DNA of 64,000 nucleotides from positions 367,324 to 431,323 of the forward strand of contig NMRA01000300.1 in NCBI GenBank assembly GCA_002633005.1, given 5' to 3'. The notes below the pieces were generated by a model that was not told the DNA's origin, searched no databases, and worked only from the letters and a program-made list of their open reading frames with translations. The DNA comes from Phoronis australis. Lineage: Eukaryota > Phoronida > Phoronidae. The translations under genes and the position numbers were made by a program. Below, in pieces: positions 49,201-60,196 of this stretch (positions within the stretch are counted from its first letter, which is position 1; each line of letters starts with the position of its first letter).

Positions 49201-50560
49201 ATGAAATCACAGAAATACCACGGATTTTGTTGTGTTACAACTCTGGTCAGAATGTCTATCGAACTCGACAATAATCCCATAATACGCTTTTCGGTCATAA
49301 AACCGATGTTTTTTCTTAAACCAGTATGGAATTATTTTAGTTGTGAGATGTTATAATAATGTTCGCCTGACGTGTTTTCAATTGATTATCAAAAACAAAT
49401 GCAAGGCTGAGAATTTATGAGTTCAGTAGTTCATTCCAGTGCTTGTATAATTGGTAATGTGATGAACATAAAGACTAGTTGAACGGATGTTTGCTACTTG
49501 ATTCCCTGATGTTGGTTATTAAAGGAATCCTTAAAGCGGTTATAAAACTGTTTGGGTGTAAAAAAGTTCTTCATGAACGCATTTGCCTTTACTAAAGAGG
49601 GGCGTCGACACGTTTGCCTTCTGCAGTGTGGTCTGGGACCACGTGTTCAGCTTTTCCGTTTTCGAGTGTTGGCAACTAAACATAACTGTTTGCCGGGTCA
49701 TTATCAAACCGAGTATTCAACAGAATTTCGTTTTCTCTCAGTCTGTGAACTGGTGTAGACAGGAAGCACAAGGGACCATTCCAACCTTCGTTTTGTCACA
49801 CACGTTGATGACTCACACAGTCAAACTGGATCGTGATTTCGGAGGCTTGACCCAGCTGTCGGATAGTTTTGATGATGGTGTTGAAATGACAGATGATTCC
49901 GATCCCTCGTGAACTTTATTTTCTGTCACTAGACTGCACATAGATAACCTATCACTAGTTTGCGCCTCAAATAATTATATGAAATCACTTCCATCGCTCT
50001 CCAACCATTAGCGCTGATAATGGCGTCAGTATTCTTAATACGTGTGTTGTTATCAAGGTGTACGATTTGTCGGTGTGATGTACACCATCATTTCCCGTTC
50101 CTCGCATGTCTCGCGGAAGATACGTGGAATTTCTAAGCAACAGGTTTCCATAAAAGATTACAACAGATGTATATATAGCCATTAACCGAATTGTTTTATT
50201 CATAAGAAATTCGGCTAATAACCGGCATACCCGCACATCAAGTTTCGTCGAAAACGTTTCGATAGAAAGTGCATAAGTAAGAAATATCAGTGCATAATAC
50301 ACGAATCTCTCATATTTGGTACGTGGAAAGCCATTAATTCAGAAACAACCCCAAGGCGTTGAACGCAAACTGAAGACATTTATCAGTGTCATTTAAGATT
50401 AAGAGACTGAACAGCTTGCATGCACCGCTGGTTTCCCGAGAACACACACGCATTCACTTAAACGCTTGCACAAATTGGTTTCATTGGGAGTAGATAGGGA
50501 GTCGTCATACTCTTCATGTCTGACATTTTCACTAACTGCAAATTGCAATATTTATTACAG
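46210..50560. other. Intergenic stretch before the CD225-like gene
   Basis: No gene supported with confidence. An open frame at 49583-49912 (109 codons, acidic end) has no recognisable family and is not called. Confidence 0.35.
50551..50560 (+). promoter_or_regulatory. Candidate 3' splice site of a 5' UTR intron
   Basis: TTTATTACAG lies 52 bp before the CD225-like ATG. Confidence 0.4.
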
Positions 50561-50612
50561 AGACACACCAGTTGGCTCGCCGATAGGATCAGCAGCTGAC
50601 AACGGCTAAATC

Positions 50613-51179
50613 ATGGAAGACTGTGAAAGCAAAACGAACAATTCGCCAGCATTTTTAGAAAAACGCGGAGGGGAAGCTGAATATTTGCTTGAAGGTCAAT
50701 GTCAATCTGATGCACCATACGGCGTGATATACTACGTCACAGAAACAAATGACTCAGAAAGCCACAACAGCCCACCTGCTAAGCACCTGTTAGAGGATGG
50801 GCTATCGATACGAAATCAAGATCCTCCAAAAGCAAATAATCATAAGGAAACCATTGCAGGTTTCAAAAATGCGACAAAGAACGAAGTCTCAGAAGTTCCA
50901 AAAACGGCGTCAATTAAGAAAGCTGAGAAGATGACGAACACTAAGATGAACCGTTCATTCGAATCCCACATGGGGCTGGCGTTGTTAATTGCGTTTGTTT
51001 TTAATCCGCCTTTTGGTCTCATCGCTCTGTTGTGTGCATACTTAGCGAGGCGCGCGCATAGACGGGACATGATGACTTCCGCTGAAAGGTGGTCGGACAG
51101 TGCCTTAATGTTTGCAATGGGCGGTATGATGCTAACAAACATTCTCGCTATTGGAATCTGCGTATACATGTTCTTATAA
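50613..51179 (+). CDS. Two-pass membrane protein, CD225/dispanin-like
   Basis: 188 aa in one exon. The first ~115 residues are hydrophilic and acidic to basic, with no motif. Residues about 118-142 (MGLALLIAFVFNPPFGLIAL) and about 163-187 (a second hydrophobic segment with Gly and Met) flank a basic loop with ARRAHRRD. This is the pattern of the CD225/dispanin family (includes IFITM and PRRT): two hydrophobic segments, the first ending in a Pro-rich turn, joined by a polar loop. In vertebrates, relatives reshape membranes and restrict viral fusion, but this role cannot be transferred. A 3' splice site ends at 50560. Confidence is high that it is a gene, moderate for the family. Confidence 0.7.
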   Translation: MEDCESKTNNSPAFLEKRGGEAEYLLEGQCQSDAPYGVIYYVTETNDSESHNSPPAKHLLEDGLSIRNQDPPKANNHKETIAGFKNATKNEVSEVPKTASIKKAEKMTNTKMNRSFESHMGLALLIAFVFNPPFGLIALLCAYLARRAHRRDMMTSAERWSDSALMFAMGGMMLTNILAIGICVYMFL

Positions 51180-51395
51180 TGGGTTTAAGTTGACATTGAA
51201 CGTTGACTGAAGTCGAAATTAACTGCAAGCACCTGAAAAACTTCACGAATCTGATATGTTGGGCAGATTTTAAGCTAAAAACGGGCAATAGGGCCTAATC
51301 TGGCGATGATTTTCTATCTTTCGTTCTGCGCACCTTGACGTAGCTAGTATACTGGAGAATAGGTTCGTCATTGGTCTCTGGAAGCATTGCATATT

Positions 51396-52090
51396 AAATG
51401 TTCACTTACTTAGAGACGTGGTTGGTTGTTGGCAGACGTTTCGAGCTGGTCCGCCAGGTCGAATGAGGGATTTCCCGCCTTACGCTCGTTAAGAATGCTG
51501 GAGTACACGGGGGTAGGTGGAGTCCTCTGTCTCGGTTCAAGAGGGGATGCTGACTGTTGATGTTTATGTGGGGTCATATACCAGTTGGAATGTGACCAAG
51601 ATCCCAACCACACCTACATTGGAGAAACCAAGAGACCGTTCCTTACCAGATTCAAAGAACATCTGAAACTAGACAGACCAACAGCCGTGGGAGAACATAT
51701 TTTGGCGACTGGGCACACCATCTCTCTTGAATCATCCAGGATCCTAGCCAAGGAACAAAATTGGTACACTCGTAAGCTCAAATAGGCCANAGATCCCACG
51801 GCTGTTGGTCTGTCTAGTTTCAGATGTTCTTTGAATCTGGTAAGGAACGGTCTCTTGGTTTCTCCAATGTAGGTGTGGTTGGGATCTTGGTCACATTCCA
51901 GCTGGTATATGACCCCACATAAACATCAACAGTCAGCGCCCCCTCTTGAACCGAGACAGAGGACTCCACGTACCCCCGTGTACTCCAGCATTCTTAACGA
52001 GCGTAAGGCGGGAAATCCCTCATTCGACCTGGCGGACCAGGTCGAAACGTCTGCCAACAACCAACTACGTCTCTAAGTAAATGAACATTT
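51396..52090. mobile_element. Penelope-like retroelement relic in an inverted-repeat pair
   Basis: Left arm 51396-51693 and right arm about 51794-52090 are near-perfect inverted copies, separated by about 100 bp with an N at 51790. On the plus strand, 51577-51785 encodes a GIY-YIG module with QDPNHTYIGETKRPFLTRFK, then EHLKLDRPTAVGEHILATGH. On the minus strand of the left arm (51574-51416) lies the C-terminal part of the same protein (with LLNRDRGLHLPP), and its mirror is on the plus strand of the right arm. GIY-YIG joined to a reverse transcriptase defines Penelope-like elements. Here no reverse transcriptase is present and the order of pieces is scrambled. Confidence 0.75.
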
Positions 52091-55000
52091 TATATACAGT
52101 AGCAAGTATAGTAACGTAGATAACCTAAAGTACTTACACTTAGTTTGTCCCTTATAAGCAGTCCGTTCTATGTTCGGAAGCTTGAAAAATTTTATTTTTA
52201 GTCAAGTTTAGCGAAAAATCTGATTAAACAGTCTAATTAAACAGTTCAGTCTCGTGCAGATAGGACCCTGGTTGCCCGGTAAGCTAACAGGTGCTACGCG
52301 GTGTGGCTTTGCCTGCATGGTATTAGCTGTCAATTCATGCCTTCCAATTGACACTGACAGTTTCAATTTGATTTGCTACCAGCTAATTATATACGGCTAC
52401 AGTTAAACCTACTATAAGGTCTGGCGATCACTATGATATCCACTCGCCACGAAATGCGACTTGGCAAAACTGTCCAGGTGGTAGACTGAGAAATGAGCTC
52501 GCCGAAACAACAAAACCAATTCGTCAAAGCATGGAAACCTCCTTTGCAGCAATGCAGCTCTCGTGGCGTTTTCTCCATTTCATTCGAACGGGGAAAATGG
52601 ATACGTCGTGATTTTCTCGCACCTTCACCCGCTCTACTCTGACGTACACTTTATTCGGAGGATGCACCCATTCAGTGCACATAAAAGTCTAGGGGCCATG
52701 GTCGGGCCTTGCCGGTCAAAAATAATAAAATAATACTTGGAAGTCAACACAAATTTCTGATTTATCTGACCTTATTCTTCTGTCTTGGTTGTATTTTACA
52801 AAAATCCGGCGACTTCGTGACAATTTGGAAATTTTTACCACGGAACCAAACGAGCATGCTAAAGACTGCAGCAACTGTGGACCACCATTTAAAGCCTACA
52901 TGTAACTTCAAAGGAATTTTGTTACTTTAGATGTATTAGGCTAACCAGATAGTCCTAACACACGTCATATATCTATATGGGTGGAAAATAAAATTCTGCT
53001 TAAGGTCACCTTGAACAAAATTTCAAGTTCCAATGAGGATGTTCTGTTTATATCCGGGACGTAGCACTGCCGTAGGTTCCTAAAAATTCCCGAATTTTCA
53101 TAAATGATTTATTTTATAATGTGCAAATAAGTTCCAGTCGGAATTAGAAATCTCGAGTTTAAACAGAGCCTGTCCGAATCGATAGGGGGTCATCGAGTGC
53201 GAATTTGGACTATACAGTCAGTGCGTAAGTAACACAGTATATTAGATATTTATATTGAGTTCGCATTATAAGAGAACAGGAAAAGTCAATAATATTTTCG
53301 TATTCGATTTCGAGTAAAAAGATAAGACACAAGCACTGATCACACTGAAGTACATCCTGTCACGTACAAACCAAAGACAATGAATACGTGTAGGAATAAA
53401 GCTGCGCAGGTTGTCTGTGACGTCACCGGTTTTTTACAAGTCGACAACCGCATCGCAATACCCTTGCAAAATGATAGCATGTCGTAGATGAAATCCCACG
53501 AATTACTGCTCAGGCGCTTGATGTTTTGCTACGACAGAAACTTTACGGATGTCTAATAGCATCTGTGCTTCAAAATGTGTGCTTTAAAAATTGGATTTGA
53601 AAACTAGAGGATTCAAATGAGCTATGTTGATTTGGAATGCTAAGCCCAAGAACATGTATACAATACAGCGACGAGAATTTTGTTACGAGTTTTCAGTAGA
53701 CGCGGAGGACATTTGAGGTTATGATATACATCTACAAGGCAACCGGCAATATATCTTTTAAACAAGATTTTGCTTGCCATTTACTTCATCGAATAGTGCA
53801 ATTTATGTCTGACTTCGTTTTCACCAGCGCTTACTTTCGCGAGGTCAGCGGTTATAACAGGCAATTGAGCCATCATTTATTACGGTAAAACAGTCTTAAT
53901 GTTTTCACCGATCGTACATTGCCAACTTACTCGTTAGCTTCAGTCAAGACTTCACACGGTTCCAATTAACAGTTCGTCCAATTTGCACATGAACATTTCG
54001 TTAATTTCTTCGATCTACGCAAACCCGGAAGCTCCCGCATAGTAGGTGCAAGCGTGTGTGACAAGCAGTTCAGAGATGAGGCTCCATTCACGCGGTTTTC
54101 CCCGCTAAAGACGAGTTTCCTTGAATGAGTCACCCGTGAAAGTTTTTTTCTGGCTACAAACTGCGTATTTGAAACTCAATTTTAACTGTTTTAATTTGTC
54201 AACATCTGGCGTTATCTAGGGCCAATATTGTGGGCCGGAGTCTTCGATCTCTATTAAACCAAAGTACTCAGCGGAATCTTGGAAATGGAGAACTCCGAGT
54301 GGGATCTGACTAAGCATTGTTCAATTTGGTTTCAAAAGAGTCCCGGTAGGTGGTGTTGAATTTGCGGTCAACTTAGTTGCTCGTTTCCGTCTATTCCCAA
54401 CCCTTTTCATCAAAAAATACAAGTCACATATAGGACAAGTTTTTGTTTATCAAATACTCTCTAAAATTACACAATCGCTTAGAAAGTGTTCTTTTTAAAG
54501 GCGAAGGCAACCTTTTTCCATGTCATTTTGAGCTAAAATAAGGTTGGTTGGTTATCCTAGACATATTTTTCACTTAATTACAGCTTTTCGTAATTTTATT
54601 AATTACTCGTCCGCTTTTCCGGAAGTGACGTTTTAGGAGGCAAGCGCTTCCCGCCACTTGGTTTTGCGTTGAGCTTACTGTGCGAATCTGTTCTATTCTA
54701 CTTTTGTTTTGTGCTATTTTTCACCAATTGTCGCCACCACTTTCCATCGGCGAGTATTCTGCGGCAAGATAGNTAAACCCCCTGAACCCCCCCTGTAGAT
54801 CCGCCTCTGCGTAATATTGATAGGATACTATTTCCGGTCTTGGCCAACCCTAAAATTCTTCATTCAAAAATGACAGCTGTGAGCATTGGCCAGTGATTTG
54901 AGTTGGTGACGGTCAATAGCAATTGAGAACGATTTGATTAGAGTCAGTGTTGTAATTCTGTTTCCGTTTTTAACGAGCTAAACAGGGCGAAATGAAACTT

Positions 55001-56412
55001 CATTTACTTCCTATAAGTCACGAGAATGGATTTCAGCGAGTAACTTCCATCCAACGGCGACAGTAACTTGTAAGAAAATCACAAAAATAAGGAATTTTGG
55101 AGTGTTCGCTCTGATCAAAGCTAATTATTTGAACAAACCCAATCCTACAAATTTAGTAGGCTTTTCTCTGACAGTGTGTACGAACAATTTGTTGTCATAC
55201 ATGCAATAACGTGCTGTCATGGAGATCTGCTAATATGAAATACAAAAACGTCAAGCTTAAACTCAAATTAAGTTGTTTCACCTCGCAAAATCGACCTTTC
55301 ATTACATGTGAGAATTATTATTTCATTTGCAAAATCTAAGCATTTACTTATTAATAGGAATTCCTTAACCCGTAAAGAAATATTTTGCTTTCCTACCTGG
55401 GGTGAGGGGGTCAAAATATTATACAGCCGATCCTACAGACAGTCCTCCATTTAGAAGACCATTGATATTCAAAAGATATAATTGCTTGAAGTCATCCATG
55501 TATAAAACTGGACATCGTGCACTCCTCAACAGCATATCAAAGGCTTATAAGCGAGTCCCGAACATCACAAATATCTCTAAGTGCGCGCATGGCTTTTCGT
55601 CAATCCGCAAAGTGGCGAAACTCGACACAGCGACAATAGAATTAGTTTTACAAACATGGTACCTCCTTGCTGAAAATAAATCAACTATGACTGTAAATGA
55701 AGTTTTCCTAGTCAGGTTTTCAAATCTGGAACCTGACAAAATAAAGTGCCATCGGTCAGTAACGCGACGTAACGACACCAAAGTAGCAAACTTATTTATC
55801 AGTGCTTACCACTGAAGCAACCAAAATACATGTAAAATGACCGTTAATACGCTCTGGTTAACAAGATGTTAAATTATTCGTCCAAAGTATGTAAATTTTA
55901 TGCTAATGTTAAAGGTGCTGTGTGTCATTAAGACCGTGAATATATACATTTCTAGCAGGCGCCACCTAGTGACTTCCTGGAGAACTGTGTGTTGACGTAT
56001 AATCTGGACAAGAAACAATTTGTAAATAAATTGCGATCTTAAAGAAAACACCACAATTGATCACTTAAAAACATATAAAAACCCTAGTTAATTGAAGCAT
56101 TACGCAATCGTTATTTCATAGTGAAATGAAGAAATAAAAAAAACTATGCCTTTTATTAGGGTAACGATGACTAATTACCATATTCATTTACATAAATTAG
56201 TCTCGCAAAATGAAACTTTCGCGAGATTGTAATGGTAATTAACGGGTTCTCGGATGGTTTCCGGCACACCGGAAGACCCGAGTTGTGTGTAAACAAGTAC
56301 TTCATTCGCACATTCACAACTTAATGAGTCACTCAGAATAGTTGGCACACATCCTGACTAGTATATCGCTGCCTCGGACATGATATCAGTACGTAAATAA
56401 ATGCTGAATTTA
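52091..56412. other. Intergenic stretch, nothing recognised
   Basis: An open frame at 55402-55815 (137 codons) shows no family resemblance and is left uncalled. A CGGAT-type MITE end with N lies at 54770-54812. Confidence 0.4.
54770..54812. mobile_element. hAT-like MITE end fragment with single N
   Basis: AGATCCGCCTCTGCG and the C-rich tract before it match the family end. N at 54773. Confidence 0.4.
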
Positions 56413-56769
56413 CACGGGTGATTAACAACATGACCGCCGGTCCTCTAAATCGGACTGACTCACCCAAAAGAGGACCTACGGAGATCAAATGGGACCGTCG
56501 CACCAGAAAATGGGACCGACGCACCTAAAAACATGACCGCCCCACCAAAAAACAGGACCACCGGGGACTTGTTTGTCACTGCGGTTTCAATCCCAGGCGG
56601 TCATGTTCAGTCCCCGGCGCCTATCCTGTTTTCTGGTGGGGCGGTCATGTTTTTAGGTGCGTCAGTCCCATTTTCTGGTGCGACGGTCCCATTTGATCCC
56701 CGGAGGCCCTGTTTTGGGTGAGTCGGTCCGATTTAAGAGGACCGGCAGTCATGTTGTTTCTCACCCGTG
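56413..56769. mobile_element. Fold-back element / long palindrome
   Basis: The 357-bp segment is a long imperfect palindrome: CACGGGTGA at 56413 pairs with TCACCCGTG ending at 56769, and CATGACCGCC pairs with GGCGGTCATG in the interior. Blocks with GGGACCG, GCACC and ACATGACCGC recur in both arms. Short open frames here are repeat only. Confidence 0.85.
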
Positions 56770-59700
56770 ATTTATGTCTCGTCATACAATCACATACCAC
56801 GCATATTACGCAGTTGTCATTGACGACTCCATTACGATGTCCAAACTTCGGCTTTACCGACATAGCTCAATAAGCAAAACCTCTTAATGAAGTATACTGC
56901 TGCCAACCAAGGCCCTTTCATACTAACTTCTTAGCGTCGATGTTTTGGGGAGTTGCGGTCAGTACCGAAGAACAGGGCCATATAAATTCGCCGTAAACTG
57001 TTGAATTCATAGGTGGCACAGCCCTGAAATAGGTGGGGGGGCTACATCCCCCAACCCCTATGGTGCGCCGCCCATGTGTCCATTGGCGGTAGAGCAGTGC
57101 AATAAGTGGGAAGCTGTAGCTCCCCCCCAGTCCCCCATGGTGCACCGCCATTGGGATTTAACAGCGGAGCATCGACGCTGCGGTGCGGTTATCATCGATT
57201 CCCGTTTCATCGAAGCTCATGACAGCGTTTTCCCGTTCAGTGACTTTACCAGACGTAAGGGGTTCTGAGCGTGTGATAACATCGAGCTTCTTTGTTAACT
57301 GCCAAGCACAGTCTTTTGTCTGTAATGACAACAAGCAGGCCACTTATCTACCAGGCTTATTACAGACCACGTGTGAACACAGTCAAACTCGAGTGAATTG
57401 GTGTATTCGGAAAGAATAGATTGTCGTAACTTCGGTTGCAGTTGGGCGATTTTGGCGATTCAAAAACTGAACATGATAACCATTTGACGAAAATTTCAAA
57501 AATGCTATTGGTTTATGTTCAAATATGTTATAACATAACTTTTATTTTTAACAGCACAGCCCAGCCAGGGTAGATACGATCTTATTGGAGATTAGAGCAG
57601 TTGTCGAACAAAAGAGTTGGCCCTCCAACCCGAAATGCTAGAATGGAGTTACTCAGTCGTGTAAGATATTGGCTACTGGGGTAAACTTCCCAACTTGTTG
57701 TTGGGCTATAGAATCGAACAAGTGGGGAGCAACAGGAAAGCGCCGTAATATATCGCCAGGGTCCACTGCTATCGTCAACAGTTAAGGGCACTGTCGTCGC
57801 TAATAGCTCCTATACTTTGGTTTGAATAATCACCAATAGAATTAAGATTAAGTTTTATGTCAGTCAGCACACGCAAATGGTCTCTAATTAACGCCTTGAA
57901 AAAATCTTAGCACCCTACCTTGCGATTGGTTCAATGACGACAGCGTCACCTACTGTTTACTTCGATGCCGTTGAATACCATAGCTGGTATGGACGATTAA
58001 CTTTGCAGTTGACATCGACACTCCGCAAGCAGTAGGATCTAATCGTAACACTTTGGCTATTTTCGTAGCCTCAAATTTACCCTCAGAGTTGAACGTTTTT
58101 GCACGTGTGCGATCTTCAGTCAAGCAGAAAGTAAGGTGACTTTCAAACGGGAGTGACTGACCGCATGATTTAAGTCTGCACATGTGCAGATAAATGTGAG
58201 ACTACAAAAATAGCCGTTCTTTATTCTAAAGGACCGTCTGCACAATTCCCGGGACCAAATCAGCGGCCAAGGACGAAACCATTGATGTCTTAGCTTTCTT
58301 GACTTTCTTTCTGTCTTAGTAACTATTGTCGTATGATAATTATTTTCTTTAGTTGTTACTTAAAGTGTCTCATGAGTTTTGAAATGCTAATCATCAAAGC
58401 TCATCAGATAAAAGACATTGACCTCGCGCATGACATATATGTTCATCTAAAATTGCCTAAGCGCACCATGGTATTAACTTATCCACCTCCTGTACGTACG
58501 TGCATCATTCAATCGTTCACCGGCCACCTGTTGCAGTGCAAAGATAGTGACGTGAAATGAACCACTGGTGTCATCTGTTGGGTGCGACACTTGTTCGCAG
58601 CAAATTGAACAAGTTGAACCCGGGGGATATTTTGCAGAAGTTTTATCTTCAACAATTATTGACGTAGCCATAAGAAATAAGGCTATCTTGATAAAGAAAG
58701 CTACTTTGCTGAAGTAAGCGCAGGTGGAGAAACAATGATGCATTTGTGTTTTAATTCTGTTAAACGTGAGGGTTTCAAACATCAAAATTAGTCGCATTGG
58801 CCGATTTTCAAGAGTAATGAACTTCCAAATCGTTTAGGCGAAGTACATGCCCGTCTCATCGACTGTCCCCAATCACCCGAACTGTCTATACATACGCACA
58901 TTTTGGGATCTTGTGAGCCAAACGCCATATGTACACAGTGGGAGTTGAATTCGAATCGTCCTGAGAACAAATATTTTTGAAATTTTAGATGTAGTTTTGG
59001 TAAGTCCGAGTTGCCCACCATCGAAGCTGTAACTATTCATCAATCATCTTCACCTGCAATCGAACACAAGTGCATATCAAATTGACATAACCTTAAATTT
59101 GCGCTTGGTAAATAGTTGTACTGAGTGACTTGTTGGTTACGCTAAAATAATTTAATGTTATCCTTTTAGTTGCCGACCATTGCTGAAAATACAAGATAAG
59201 TTAACATATTCCTCAGTGCGTGTCTAAGTTGACTCACATCTGAACACCTTTTATTATATTTTATTATTTTTAAAGACGCAATAAACAGCAATCTAATACT
59301 AAAGAACCGCCTATCGTCACAGTCGTGTTTACTCTTCCAATGCAACGTCATCTTGTCATAGTTATACTTGGAATTGAAGACAAATCGCCTGCAACTCTAC
59401 CTTGGCGACTCGAAACTAACCAGCTATGGCAAGCAACTTCACGGCCCTGGTCTGGAACACTGGGGACTTGTGAGCTGTTCTCAAAACTGGAAACAATATC
59501 TAATCTAAGTAAGGTACCAGATGAGGCCGATATTTGCATCGAGATTATTGACCTAGTTAAGTCTTATTTTTAAGCTCTTGTAAGGAGAAAAAAGGGTTGA
59601 TTGGAGAGTAGAAAATTCAAAGTTCAACAGTCGCGCCCTAAATCACCAATAGACGCTGTTTCATGACTTAGTATTGGATGTTTATTGTAAAAATATCTAG

Positions 59701-59940
59701 ACTAATAGTATTTGGCTCTGACAAGTGACCCCACCTGACGGTGGAGCTGGGTTCACCATAATGTACATGTCATTATGGAGGTTACATTTATGAGATCTAG
59801 ACAAAATAACTTGAGTCCTAAGATATCGCAAAGAAACTGCAAATAAAACTGTACAAAACATATTTACGCAAATGCCTAAACATTGAATCAATAACAGCTT
59901 CACGATAAAAATGAGATAAGACTTTATCGGACGAGGTCTG
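56770..59940. other. Intergenic stretch
   Basis: Contains a GC-rich MITE-like dimer at 57010-57156. No supported gene. Confidence 0.4.
57010..57156. repeat. GC-rich MITE-like repeat, two copies
   Basis: First copy GGTGGCACAGCCCTG to CGCCGCCCATG, second GGCGGTAGAGCAGTGC to CACCGCCATTGG. Same family as 13.24 and 29.17 kb. Confidence 0.7.
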
Positions 59941-59948
59941 TCTCGGAG

Positions 59949-59956
59949 TATAAATA
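59949..59956 (+). promoter_or_regulatory. TATA box of the IGFBP-like gene
   Basis: GTATAAATA about 63-70 bp upstream of the ATG at 60019, placing a start site near 59980. Confidence 0.55.
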
Positions 59957-60018
59957 CCACGACTAACGCGTGTCGGCTAACAGAAAACTTTCGTTTCTTT
60001 TATCTGCTATCGAATACT

Positions 60019-60196
60019 ATGCTGTATTTTGTGTTGTGCAGTTTAGTCGTGGCCTCCCACGCCATGATACTATGTCCACCTAACTTCTGCGACTCAGTGA
60101 AGTGTCCGGGTGACGTTACTGCCGAACTTTGCGACGGCCGTTTTGACAGCAACGGTGGAATGTGTGGTTGCTGCCCCAGTTGCGTGAAACAGCTCG
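60019..60196 (+). CDS. IGFBP-like gene exon 1
   Basis: Signal peptide and first Cys half-module, ending CVKQL|G at CTCG|GTATGA. Confidence 0.8.

Noticed and set aside
49583-49912. 109-codon open frame with acidic end
   Set aside because: No family match and no splice or promoter evidence.
51410-52076. Small open frames repeated in mirror image
   Set aside because: They are parts of the Penelope-like inverted repeat, not host genes.
54300-54350. Possible homeobox-like WFQ reading near TTTGGTTTCAAAAG
   Set aside because: The translation in all frames lacks the surrounding homeodomain pattern; only Evx is supported.
55402-55815. 137-codon plus-strand open frame
   Set aside because: No family motif, signal peptide or neighbour gives support, and the base composition looks like background. 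Left as uncalled.
56333-56863. Open frames in the fold-back block
   Set aside because: Mirror-image reading of a palindrome; no coding signature.
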